The notes beneath the pieces were generated by a model. That model was given only the letters and a program-made list of their open reading frames with translations, did not search any database and was not told the origin of the DNA. DNA of 64,000 nucleotides, taken from Cercophora sp. LCS_1 (taxonomy: Eukaryota > Ascomycota > Sordariomycetes > Sordariales > Lasiosphaeriaceae). Below, piece after piece: positions 12,601-23,441 of this stretch. Position 1 is the stretch's first letter. The number at the start of each line of letters is the position of its first letter. The position numbers were made by a program, and so were the translations under genes. The DNA lies in contig JAPZLL010000023.1 of NCBI GenBank assembly GCA_036250225.1, positions 248,001 to 312,000 of the forward strand. Reading direction: 5' to 3'.

Positions 12601-15600
12601 TCCCGGTGCTACTCAAGGATGTCGTCCGCCATGATTCGCGCATCGCCGTGTCGAGACGAGAAAGCGCCATGAGCAAAGCCGTGGTCGGCATGGGCGTATG
12701 TCTAGAGCGACTACGCAATCTTCATAGAAGTGTCCCGCTCTCGGATATCCGCTATCTCCTCACTTGGCTCGAGTCTGTCTCTGACGTCTACGACGAATAC
12801 CTCGACGTCTGGCGACTCGGTTTCCAAGACTTGATTGTCAATTTGGCCCCTGTGTCCGGCTTATTGGACGACGAAGATTCGCTCGTGAATGCACTTCCAC
12901 GAAACGCAGACGGCGACGTCCTTGGCGAACATGGAGAACGGGTGGATGTCGCCTATCTTCTCAAGCGGCCTTTGATACGAATCAAGTGGATGACAAAGTT
13001 TCTCAAGGTAAGTTTGATTTTCCGAGGCTCCGGACGGCAGCCGGGAGCCTCGGCATGGGGCATGGCCATGGGCTAACACAAAAATCAATAGGCCGCTGTT
13101 ATGGCAATGGACACTCGCGAGGCTGACGATGTCCTGGCGCGATACGAGGCCTTGCAGGAAAAGGCTCGTAGGCGACACAGGGAGGAGGTTGCCCGCATTA
13201 CAGATGAGGATGCCAACGATACCGACACAACACGTGCCCGGGACATGCGGAACCTTGCTCCCCTCGACGGCGTCGCCATCGACCAGAGCAGGCAGGTTGC
13301 AGCAAAGGATTCATTCGAGTTAGACCTGGATCATTCTAGCGGCCAGCGTCTTGAATGCCAAGTGGAACTCATCCACAGAGACAAGCCGAATGTCCCAGCT
13401 GACAGAGGCGATATCCTTATACGAGAAATCGGTCGCAATGGGTCCCAATCGTGGCTACTCTTTCCACCCATTCCGAAGGAACGAATCTCAGCTCGAAGAG
13501 GCGACGAGACCCATGCCCTCTTGATCATGATCAGAGGCACACATAACCACCGCGAATGGTTTGAGATTATCAAACTGTCAACAGACTGCGACGAGCAGAT
13601 TGATGACTGGTTGAGTATCATGGGAAGCAATCCAATGCCTCCATTAACCCGCCCCAAGCCTACTGTCAACACCTTGCCCTCAACACCCCCGCGAGCAGAT
13701 GCCGTCGATGTTCCAGTTGGCGAGAAGAGACTGAGCCAATCAGTAGCATCTTCTCCCGCAGCCACAAAACCCAAGACTCCGAGTCGCTACCATGTGATTC
13801 AAAAACCGAACTCGGCATCATCCCCAATCCTATCTCCAGTGGACTCAAGGAGTCCCTCGTCTGATAGAACAGCGACCCAAGAAGACTATTCTCCTCTTGT
13901 TTCGCCATCGCATCCACCTGCAGCGCAAAGCCCCAGTGCGCATGCCCGGGAAGACGTAGATGGCGAATTGGCAAATAAACCAAGTAGAGCGCCCCCTAAC
14001 TCTACACCATTTCGAGAGGATGGCGCTCCACCGCCTCCCATTCATCGGACGCTGACAACCAAGAACTCGTCACCGCCCGTTGATCTTGGACCACCCGCTC
14101 GAGTGAAGCGCCGGGGCTCATCGCCCCTCAAACATGAATATCATCCATCGGACGTGTCGTCAGATAGTTCTGCAAGCTCTGCAAGCTCCGTAAGCTCCGT
14201 GAGCGATGATGAGTCGGCGTCGTCTGAATCATCAAGCGACGAATTCGACGACGAAGAAGTACCCGAGACCATCCCTGGCTACAGCATTCGGAAGCCCGAA
14301 GCTGCCTCTGCAGAATCGGTTGTTTCGGAGAGCAGCATAACGCCATCTCACTCTGCCTCCCAGGTTGGCGTCAGAAATCAGCACGATGGGCCCTTGGAGC
14401 CGCCGTCCCAAAAGTTCATTGCATCAGTCTCGTATTGGTCCGCAAAGAAGGGGATGTGGAAGGACGTTAGTAGCGAGCCCTCGTGCGTTTCGGTGTATCC
14501 CGGGAGCATGGAAGTGCATCGACTCAACGGATCCCGTGCGAACCACGCAGTGTCGCCCCTTCAGTCGTCGGGGACGTCGGAGATTGACAACAGAGACAAG
14601 GACGCTGGCGGCGTTGTTCCGCTTCTCGGATTGATTCTCACTCCCGTCGTCATGATCCGCAGAAGCACGGCGCTCGACCTGGAAGTTCGCAGTCACGCCT
14701 CTCCAGCGTCACGCCTCAAGACGGACAGCGCCATGTTCCGTTTCCGCGCGGCATCGCAGAATGAAGCCAAAGATCTCTACGAGGCGGTGCACCGCAGCAG
14801 GCTAAACAACGCCCGATACATCCAGCTCAGCGAAGAAGCGCGCGTGCGTTCTTTTGGCCAGCAACAAAGCGTCCCCGTAGATGCCAGTGTTGATGGGGAC
14901 AGTTCAAGTCGCCGGAAGAGCTTCTTTGGCCGCAAGAATAGCTACCGGGCTTCAACCCGTGCCCCAAGCCTATCGCAGCATAGCACAGGATCTACTACAA
15001 TCTCAGCGACTAGTTTCCTGAGGCGTTTGACGGGTGGATACAACACCTCGTTCAACATCGATGAATCCACTGTCAACAAACAGTCGCGGCCTGGCTCGCT
15101 GGCCGGAGGGGCTAGCGGAAGCCTCGACTCGTCCAGCGGCTCGTCAGCAGGCGGCGGCAGCTCGTCAACTCCGCCCCGGAGCCTGTCCATCTCTCTGTCA
15201 GGTTCGGGCGGAAGCCAGAGTCGCTGGAGCACCGGCTTGGCCAAACCATTTTCTCCTGACCACCCGCTGGAGATCCGCTGCCACCTCAACGTTCAGAACA
15301 ACAGGTGGGCCGACAAGGGCGACTGCGTGCTCCACATCAGCCGACCGCCCCCCGGGGTCAGGCAGGAGCTGAGACTCAACCACGGCATGGAGAAACGCAT
15401 CATTGTCACGCATGCAACCAAGAAGGCGGCCGAGAACCCGGTGATCTTGCTGGACGCCGTACTTGGTTCCAAGTGCTTCAGCATGCTCGGCACCAAGGGG
15501 ATAATGTGCAGTGTGTGGGAGAACCTCCGAGACGAGGACGGCAATGTGGGCGTGGCACCAGCGACTGGAGCGCTCGCTGGCAAGGTTACAAAGTGGTGCT

Positions 15601-15692
15601 TCCAGTGCAAGAGCGTACAGCAGGCCGACTGGATCATGCACCTTGTGACATCCGAGGTGCCAATGGCCGGTCTGATCAACAGCTACCCATAG
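9657..15692 (+). CDS. Large polarity/septum-type scaffold with atypical DH (RhoGEF-like) and PH-like regions
   Basis: Two exons, 9657-13007 and 13092-15692, are joined in phase 0 across an 84-nt intron (GTAAGT...CAATAG), giving about 1983 residues. Residues 1-950 are basic and low-complexity, with five DDGIR(V/T)xP repeats at 10698-10920. Residues about 955-1150 form a helical region (LLDEFADDEHFYGRELKTL onward) that looks like a divergent Dbl-homology domain, as in fungal Bud3-like proteins. It is followed by a PH-like stretch at about 1190-1300 (FELDLDHSSGQRLECQVEL, WLLFPP). Two more conserved blocks lie at about 1560-1700 and 1840-1975, the last with a PH-like strand pattern. DH domains activate Rho-family GTPases, but this one is divergent, so exchange activity is unproven and a scaffold role is equally likely. 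The intron falls inside the DH region. Confidence 0.85.
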
Positions 15693-16552
15693 GATGGATT
15701 TACTGATTGGGCTGAGCTCGGTTCGTGTGCGCTACTTCGAAGCAGTATTGGGGCGCAGAGAGACTCGGGTCTAGTAAGGAAGAGGAAGTTGTGTATTGAG
15801 AGGTACCGGTGTGGCGATGTTGATTGACGGGCAGGGCGTTTCAGAGGGGTACTGCTACTGGGCGTTTGTCGCTTGAACTTATTATACCCATCGTCTTGTG
15901 TTTGAGGCACGGCGCTCTGGAGAGGGATAGGTTGATTGGTTTTAATGAGGCAGGAGCTGGAGGGTTCCCTTTGTTTTTGTATGGGTTCTGCAGAAATAGC
16001 ATTGCGAGCGTTGGGTCTGGCTTGGCGTTCAAGGAGCATCCATTGGTGATGATCAAATGGGCTGGACTACACCAGGCCATTCCGTCAGTTCACATTTTCA
16101 ATTCCACTACTTTCATCTCAAGAATACCACAACAAAAAGTTACGCAGGAGCTTCCGCATCAACAGCACTGTGCGTGGACAATTCTTGCTGCTTGCAAAGA
16201 TTGGGATCTATTGATTCGGATATATGAATAGTGAATGCAACTTGGAAGTATAAGTTGGGTATGCGTTTATTTGCATGTGGATGCAACAAACCGATTGTCT
16301 GGCGCTAGCCTGTTTCGTGACAGCAGGCGCGTCGCGAAAGAGAAGTTTCGCAACACTCGCCAACGTCTACACACATCTGACCCATTCTCTTTTCTTCCGA
16401 GCAAGCGCGGTCATTCAAATACTATCGCACGCCTGATTGTTTGTGAATTCTTTTTACTCACAAAACCCTGGTTCTAGCTTTGCGCTATTGTGCTATTGTG
16501 GTCAACTTCCTATTGTTGTTGTGCTCGGCGACTGCGCAAGACTCTATTCACG
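15693..16552. other. Intergenic: 3' flank of the DH gene and promoter of the SAP-domain gene
   Basis: 860 bp with no supportable gene. The last 120 bp before 16553 are T/C-rich and probably hold the transcription start of the next gene. Confidence 0.45.
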
Positions 16553-17795
16553 ATGGCCGACTACAACAGCATGAAGGTCCCCGAGCTCAAGAAGCTATTG
16601 AACGAGCGGGGACTCACACAAGCCGGCAATAAAGCGGATCTCATTGCGCGCCTCGTCGAGGACGACAAGCAGAAAGCCCAAGCTTCACAACCTCCTGGTG
16701 AGCCCCGCCTACTTTCCTCCCTTTAGATTCTTTCTGCGCAAACAAACCTCCTCCTCCTCTTACGACTTGTGGATTGCGACTTGGAGTTTTGCTACCCACA
16801 AATCAAACTCGCGATCCAAGCTGCTCTTCCTCCACACTGCGACACTTGTGCCTCTTCTAGCTATCACTGCAAGTTTCGAGATGGCTTCAACAGACCCTTC
16901 CGACTCACAACTGTCCGACTTCGAGATTTGGCAACAGGAGTGGATCGAGGAGATGGCCAGAGAATCCCCTTATGCAACCGAATCCTCACAAGCTAGCACT
17001 TCTTCACAACTCAGCACTGACATTTCTTCCCCGGGCTCAGCCGCCGAGTCGAAGGTCGACGTCGAGAACGAGATTGACTACGACGACGACGACATTCCCG
17101 AGATCACCGGCAAGACTACAACTGCCACCGCCGCCAAAGCGACTGCCACCGCAACCACGCCTGCCGCTTCCACTTCTGCTGCGCCGGCTACCAGCAAGCC
17201 CACCATGGATGCGAACACCGCCGCGCCCGCTGCTTCTAACGACGCGGCCGCTACTACCGCCAATGCTACCGAGGGCGACGTCAATAAGACAAGCAACGAC
17301 GCTTCAGACAAAGCGCCCCTCACCCAGAACCTTGCGCCGACCAATGCGAAGACCGAGGCCGAGAAGCGCGCCGCTCGCGCCGCACGTTTCGGAATCACAT
17401 ATGCCGAGGACTCGGAGGAGGCGAAGAAGGCGAACCGCGCTGAACGCTTCGGCGTCGCTAATGACGACGTCGCTGCGCTCGACAGCGCGCTTCCTGAGAG
17501 GCCCCGTAAGCGCGGCCGCGGTGGAGAGGAGGCTCAAGAGGACTCGCGCGCTGGCAAGCGTCAATCGAACGGCCCAGCTCAGAATCGCGGCAACCAGGGT
17601 AACCAGCGCAACCAGGGCGGCCGCAACCAGGTCGGCCGCAATCAACCCGGCCGCAACAACCGGCAGAACCGTCGCGGTGGCGCGCCTCAGGAGGGCGGCA
17701 GCACGAACGGTCAGAAGAAGGCTGCTCCGGCTATCGATGCTGCAGAGAAGGCCAAGTTGGAGGCTAGAGCCAAGCGTTTTGCGACTGGAGCTTGA
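16553..17795 (+). CDS. THO1: SAP-domain RNA-binding protein, Tho1/SARNP homologue
   Basis: Exon 1 (16553-16697) encodes a SAP domain: MKVPELKKLLNERGL, then GNKADLIARLVEDD. Exon 2 runs to 17795. The favoured intron is 16698-17040 (GTGAGC...GGCTCAG, with CTGAC at 17017-17021), giving 299 residues; an in-frame alternative acceptor at 16860 would give 359. After an acidic EIDYDDDD block comes a long Ala/Thr-rich linker. Two copies of an AARFGI/AERFGV motif follow, then a basic nuclear-signal stretch, an Arg-Gly-Asn-Gln-rich segment (about 17575-17700) and a final LEARAKRFATG motif. Tho1/SARNP proteins bind nucleic acid through SAP and cooperate with THO/TREX in mRNP assembly and nuclear export. 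The repeated RFG motif is the feature known to contact the DEAD-box helicase Sub2/UAP56, so nuclear action is likely. Confidence 0.88.
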
Positions 17796-20700
17796 AGCAA
17801 CGACACGATGAGTTTGAGAACGATTCGATTTGCTCATGGACTCGCGCCGCGCGAACCAACGAGCCTGGCTACTTTTTTCTCCCGGCCCGGCCTGCCATTC
17901 TTCACAGCTGCGTAACTTAATGGGTTCACGAGGAGATCTGGATGGATGGAGGAGGGATACTCTGGGGCGAGGAGCGGGCTTAGAGTCAACCAACGATAAA
18001 AACTGTGCTTTTCTCACTGTATGGCGTTTGGGAAATTTTGGTCCAGTTTGGGGTACCTGGGGCTGGGGAATCATGGTACTTTTTCGGCATAAAGGGCTAC
18101 TACATTACTCAGTTAGTCTCAACGCTTTGAAAGCAGACAATACCCAATTTCGTCTAACATTCAATGGTTCTTTTTATCATTGAACTTGCTTGATTCGAAT
18201 AATTACAAGGTTGCCTAGACGCTAGGTGTTTTCGCAATGGATACTCGTCTCGTCTCTGACACAACTCATGATCGCCGCAAACTCCTGGGAATGGCGCTGC
18301 CTGCTCGAAGTGAATCAAGTCTTGGATCTATCGCCGACGACCGGGGCCAAGGTAGGTGATGAAACAATCGCATATGTGCAACGGCGGCCGCGCTCAAGTT
18401 CTATTGCCGAGGGCTGGTATCAACTTCAGCTTCAGCTCTGGTCAACATATGGCTGTCTAGGCCCAAGCCACCAACTTGATGTCAGCCACCAAACGCGCAG
18501 ACCGTCTTGAGGCTAGCTGAGATTGCATCACTTTTGCACACGCTACTCAACTCGACACGGTATTAGCATCAGCCAGTTTCTCCGTTCTCGTTGGACAAGA
18601 CGCCAAGTGGAAGAGACATGGATGAAGGTGCGTGATGATGATCCTGGACTACCCCGTACCTTAACCCTGGCACCCATGTGGAGCGGAGAACTCACACACC
18701 CCATGTTTTGGTGTTTTGGTGGTGGGAAAGGGGAGTGAGTGATTCTGTGGACGCCACGAACAGGCCAGCCTGTCCTGTGTGGTGCGAAGGGGGAAAGCGC
18801 CATGAAACTGTCATTTCCCAATCCGAGCAAATGTCGCGAGCCATTGACGAACACCGTCACATTGCGACGCTGAATCTTTGCTTTACTGGTGATAGTTGAT
18901 GTCAAAGGCTGGCTGAATAAGGTAAGAAAGGTAGCGTAACTGGCTGTGGTGTTGTTGACGGAGGGCTAGTAAAGGGTTGATGTAGGAGGGGACATGGCGC
19001 CGATGTTTCCAACGGGTTGGACAAGACAGACCGCGGGTTACCCTCTTGGAGCGAACCGGTGGTCCTATCGGCCTGCTGTGGGCAGCTCCCACACGACATC
19101 TTGCGCAATTTCTGGGCAACGTGACCTCGGCCCTCTCCTGCCAACAGCCCATGGTTGATATCTGGATGGTGGTTGACAGCCAGGGGGCCATGTGGAGTTT
19201 CGAGAATAGTGGCCATGGTGGAGTGCCAACCACCGGGGTCGGTTGACGGCATCATCAACCGCATTCTCCCCTTATCCAGAGGTGATGCTGTAGGCCAGCC
19301 CACCCAGGCGCTGATAGGACCCGCTGACCATGCCGAAACGTCGCTCTTCTACCGACCTGCAAAAGATGCAGACATGTTATCCACAAGAAAAGGGATAGGT
19401 CAGAACCGGCGGTGGCAACTGGCCAGATAGAAAGCCACTGGTCAGAAAGTGAGCAAGCGCTGATCCACTTAGGGGGCTTCAAACAAGGCTCAGGCAGCCT
19501 CCCAAACGTCTGGGAAGACCACGACGATGTCCGGTTGGCGGGGAGTCCGTAGGCCAAGTGGGCGGGCGGCCAAGCTCACCGCAAGCCCTGTGGATGAGAC
19601 ATGTTGAGACTGCCGCCCATAGTGTCCATTTCAAGACGGGTAGGGCGCACTAGGGGAGGCTCGAGTGAGCGCAGGGCTTCTACAGCTGCATCGCATCGTC
19701 AGCAAGACATTGGAGGACTCGGGCCTCTCATGATCGCTCACCTGCATTTCCAAGAACGATAACCTCCGATCTGGGAGCCTGTCCGGCTGAGTCCCTGCAG
19801 CATTTCCCCAGCCTTTGTTTCGCATACCAACATGTGGCTTTCACTCTGCTTTTTCGACGGGGGAGTTATGCATGATGAGTTGTCCTCGTCAAGGCGGCTG
19901 AAGAAGCCCTCTCTAGCGCAAAGGAACGGGATAAAAAAAGAGGTGGCTTATGAAGGAGAGCCGCCCTGTTGGGAACGCATGAGGCAGCCTCCAAGGCCTC
20001 GGCTGCCCGCGGGCAGACTGGCGATATCTTCACACCATCCCGTGGTCACGTTACCGAAGAGGACTCCGGCCACTGCAGATCCTGCCGCTGCATGTCTCAC
20101 TCGCGAGCCAATGAGACCGCAAAGACCCTTGCGCGTCTGGGCGACCCCCCTGTTGCGGCTCATCGATTGGACGACTTACAGGGAGCAGGGGTGCGAATGA
20201 TGCCATCCTTCCCGCCAAAACGGTTCTTGTCCCTTGAGCCGGCGAGCTTCGGTTCAGAGAGCAGCACTGTGATGTCGTACTCGTAATGCCGCGCGAGAGC
20301 GGTTGTGACTGCTCCTGCGATTGAGCAAGTTTTTGGCACCATTGCTAGATATTTTCAAGCGATCAGCGATCTTAGGATCTGCCTTGGAACGGTAAGGGCG
20401 AGAGAGCGTGAGGCAGCCGCCGCCACCGGAGAGAGCGAAGATGCAGCTGGCTGTGGCGGAGTGCAGGCTCGAAGCCTGTCCGCCTTGAGGCTTGACAGTC
20501 TTTCGCGTCCGCTCCAACCCGCTCTGCCGCTTTCCGCACACTCGCCACATCTGGGCAAGCCCCGATCTGCCCCAGCAGCACCAACAATCCCAGCTTTTGT
20601 GCGTCTTCGATCGGCGCTGGTTTTCCAAATTCTCAACCTGTTGCCCGTTGCATCAAGACCAAAGCGAGCCGAGGTCGGCCCAGACAGTCAACCATGGTTG

Positions 20701-23441
20701 CACGGGAAGGAATCCAATATTCCTGATAGTGTGATCCATGTCAACGACCAGTCGGGTGATCTGGATCTACATATCCTAGAAAGCTCAACCTCTCGGTGGT
20801 GGTGCCGGTGCCCGTTGATTTCTTCAGTGAAGAAAATGTGCAGCTCCTGCACGGGCTCGCATATCCGGACGCCATATCATAATCCCCGGCGTGATACAAA
20901 CTCCAGAACGGTATCAACGGGGAATAAGACCGGCGAATATCGCTCACTTTTTACTCCATGCAGGTGGTGATATCGCTGAGCTCTAAAGGGGGGGTCGACA
21001 GCGATCCTACCGCTGAGGGTATCTGATTGGGAGAAAATGCGTGCCGGTCGACGAATCAGAAAAATTAGGATGGCTCCTGGAAATTTGGAACGCATGGCTA
21101 GCTCGGTCGACGAATGGGGTGTCCACCTTACGGCGTCTATGCAAAAAGATGGTGTGTTGGTTGGGTCGTTTACGGACGGGGGCAACAGGCCTGGGCCTGA
21201 GTCGAAGTCCTCCTGCACCACACCTACCTTGCTCTTTGCTCGTATCCACGAAGGGAGACAACTCGGCACAAACTTGGACCCAGCAGAGCGGGAGAAACTG
21301 GAGCCCTTGCTTATGGATGTTTGTTATCTCACAGGCTGGGGAAGTTTCCAAGATGGTGCTCACTGCAGGTGCGTCGTCTGGGAACATCGTCCGCGTGTGA
21401 ATGACGATCCAGCATCGACTGGGGTGCATCTTGTTTCTCACGCTAGCGTGTGCTTATAGCGGGGAATCGCCATCGCGCGGGTTCTCCTCCTCGTTGATAG
21501 TCATGGAGACCGTCGTTGAAAGAGGAGTAAGCATTCAGGGTATTCCCATGTTGAATTGAGTTTTGCGGCTTCAAACGGAGGAACGGCCCTGGGAAGGCTT
21601 CTCCCGTCTCACCCCTGGCCATAGCGCAAGGTTGTGAGCAACGGCGTGGAGGGAAGGAAACAACGACCGCGGTTATCCGAGACGGGGTTCTTCAAGTTTT
21701 GCCCCCACCTTTCCCGTCCCTCGCCTGGATGGAGGTGGGCTCTGATTTCCTGTTCCTGTCCCTTTTCCGCTCTCGCCTCATCCATTGACGACTCACTTGC
21801 AATTCATGGCCTTAAGATCGCCGGTGTCTCTTAATGAATGGCAATTCCTTCCCATTCTTCTGACTTGAGCGCCCAGTCGTGCACAATGGCCGCGAAGAAG
21901 AGCATCTTTGGTGGCCCGATGCAGCCAAGGGTGGTTTCTGGGCTTCAAGGGTCTGTTGCCCAATGGCACCCCAGAGCCGGTCATCTGTGCGCTCATAGGG
22001 CATCGCCGTATGCATCTCCCAGGGCTGGCCTCCGCGTGCATGGCGGCGCAGTTGGCAGAGCGAACAGACGGGTTTTCAGGCGCGCAGAAGCCGTCCGGCC
22101 GTCCGCCCTGTCGCATCCGCGCTTGTCACTCGCCCTCTGCCCCGCTGGAGCCGGTTGCCTCGAACCGCGACCAACGTCCAACGACGACGCCAGCAACGGC
22201 CATGGGCTATCGGCTGCATGAGGAGGTGCTTCTCGCCTGTCGCTTGCCCCGCCTACCCTACTCCCTCCCGCCCGCCTGGCCCCGCTGGTGGCTGTCGCTC
22301 ACTTGTCCGCGTCCATTTGGCTGGTGACTCAGTCCAGACAGCAGATGCTGCAGTCTGATCTCCATGCCACCTGCGTCGTTTTACTGCCCAATCCAGCCCG
22401 TCTGCCCTGTCCTGTCGGCCATTCCCTTTGGCTGAAGCCACCTGACTTGCGGCCATGGTCGCTGAGGGACTGCAGCCCGGCCTTGGGCCACCAGGGCCAC
22501 GCCACCATGTGCAAAGATAGCTCCCAGACACAAGCGTGTCTGTTGCGGTGTACCAAAGTACCCAATGCTAGAACGACGCCATTGCCGATATCGTCCTTTA
22601 GAGTACACGGATGATACGGACTGGGGAAGGAATCCCAGAACAAAATCGCCAACATCCCTTTCCCATTCCCCGCATATACTTACCATCTTGTCACCCTCTT
22701 GTCGATTTCTTCTCTATTTGCCCCCCTCCCCCTCTCTCCAGCCGTGCCTGTCTTCTCCTTTCCTATCTCTGTCTCGGGCTTACTCAACTTCGCCCCTCTG
22801 TTCCTTTCCCGTCTGCTTACGACAAACAAGCTTGGGTTGCCTTCTGTGACGGCATCTCGGGTAGTACCAAAGACGAAGCGAAGATCCACGAACCGAGCAG
22901 CTTCGGAGCCGGCGCCAGCGCTTCCCAATCGCCGCTCTCTAGCCGGTACGCGCCAGCTTACACACCATCCGTGGGACATTAGCGGCCCTTTCAAAGAATT
23001 ACCAGCTTCTGTTGTCCAGGAGACTCATTCATTTTGTCTTTTATTCCCTTTCTCGTTTCATCGGTGCCCCTAGCCGCTTCCCACCTACTCTTCTCACTCC
23101 CCTCACCCACACCAAGTCAGTCACGGGACGGAGGCTAGCCATAATAACGCGAGACTGGCTGCTGGGCAATCATGGACATTGAGTGACCTGCCTATTTCGA
23201 AGTCTCATATTGCTCCCGAGGGGGTTCCGCGACGGGTCGGCACCTGAGTAGCACACGTAATATTCTTGGTGTTCCGGGACACAAGAGGTTGCTCCCGCCA
23301 CCTCCGCCGCTCGTCAAACCCTACCGCTGACCACGCCCGCAACAGTACCTAGTCTTTACGCCGCTTTCATGCTGTGTGTCGACGCACGCTAGAGGCCTCT
23401 GGTCGATGGACTTGAGCATCATACTCGGGATATAAGGCGAT
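17796..23441. other. Long gene-free stretch (5.6 kb)
   Basis: I see no gene I can support. Open frames are short (the best are 221 residues at 20305 and 140 residues at 21037), overlap others on the opposite strand and resemble no family. The sequence is not AT-rich and shows no repeat structure, so a RIP-degraded transposon is not suggested. The right end (about 22660-22830) is strongly pyrimidine-rich and is annotated separately. Confidence 0.45.
22664..22815 (+). promoter_or_regulatory. CT-rich core-promoter/leader tract upstream of the methyltransferase-like gene
   Basis: About 150 bp of nearly pure C/T on the plus strand (for example CCCCCCTCCCCCTCTCTCC). Such tracts commonly lie at transcription starts in filamentous ascomycetes. 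It lies about 630 bp before the ATG at 23442, implying a long 5' leader, possibly with an intron. Confidence 0.45.

Noticed and set aside
20305..20970. 221-residue open frame on the plus strand
   Set aside because: Composition looks random, it overlaps minus-strand frames of similar length and shows no motif or splice support.
21037..21459. 140-residue open frame starting with a true ATG
   Set aside because: No recognisable motif, competing frames on both strands, and no promoter signal; too weak to call.
17796..23441. Possible degraded transposon
   Set aside because: No terminal repeats, no transposase or reverse-transcriptase motifs, and no AT-rich RIP-like sequence visible.
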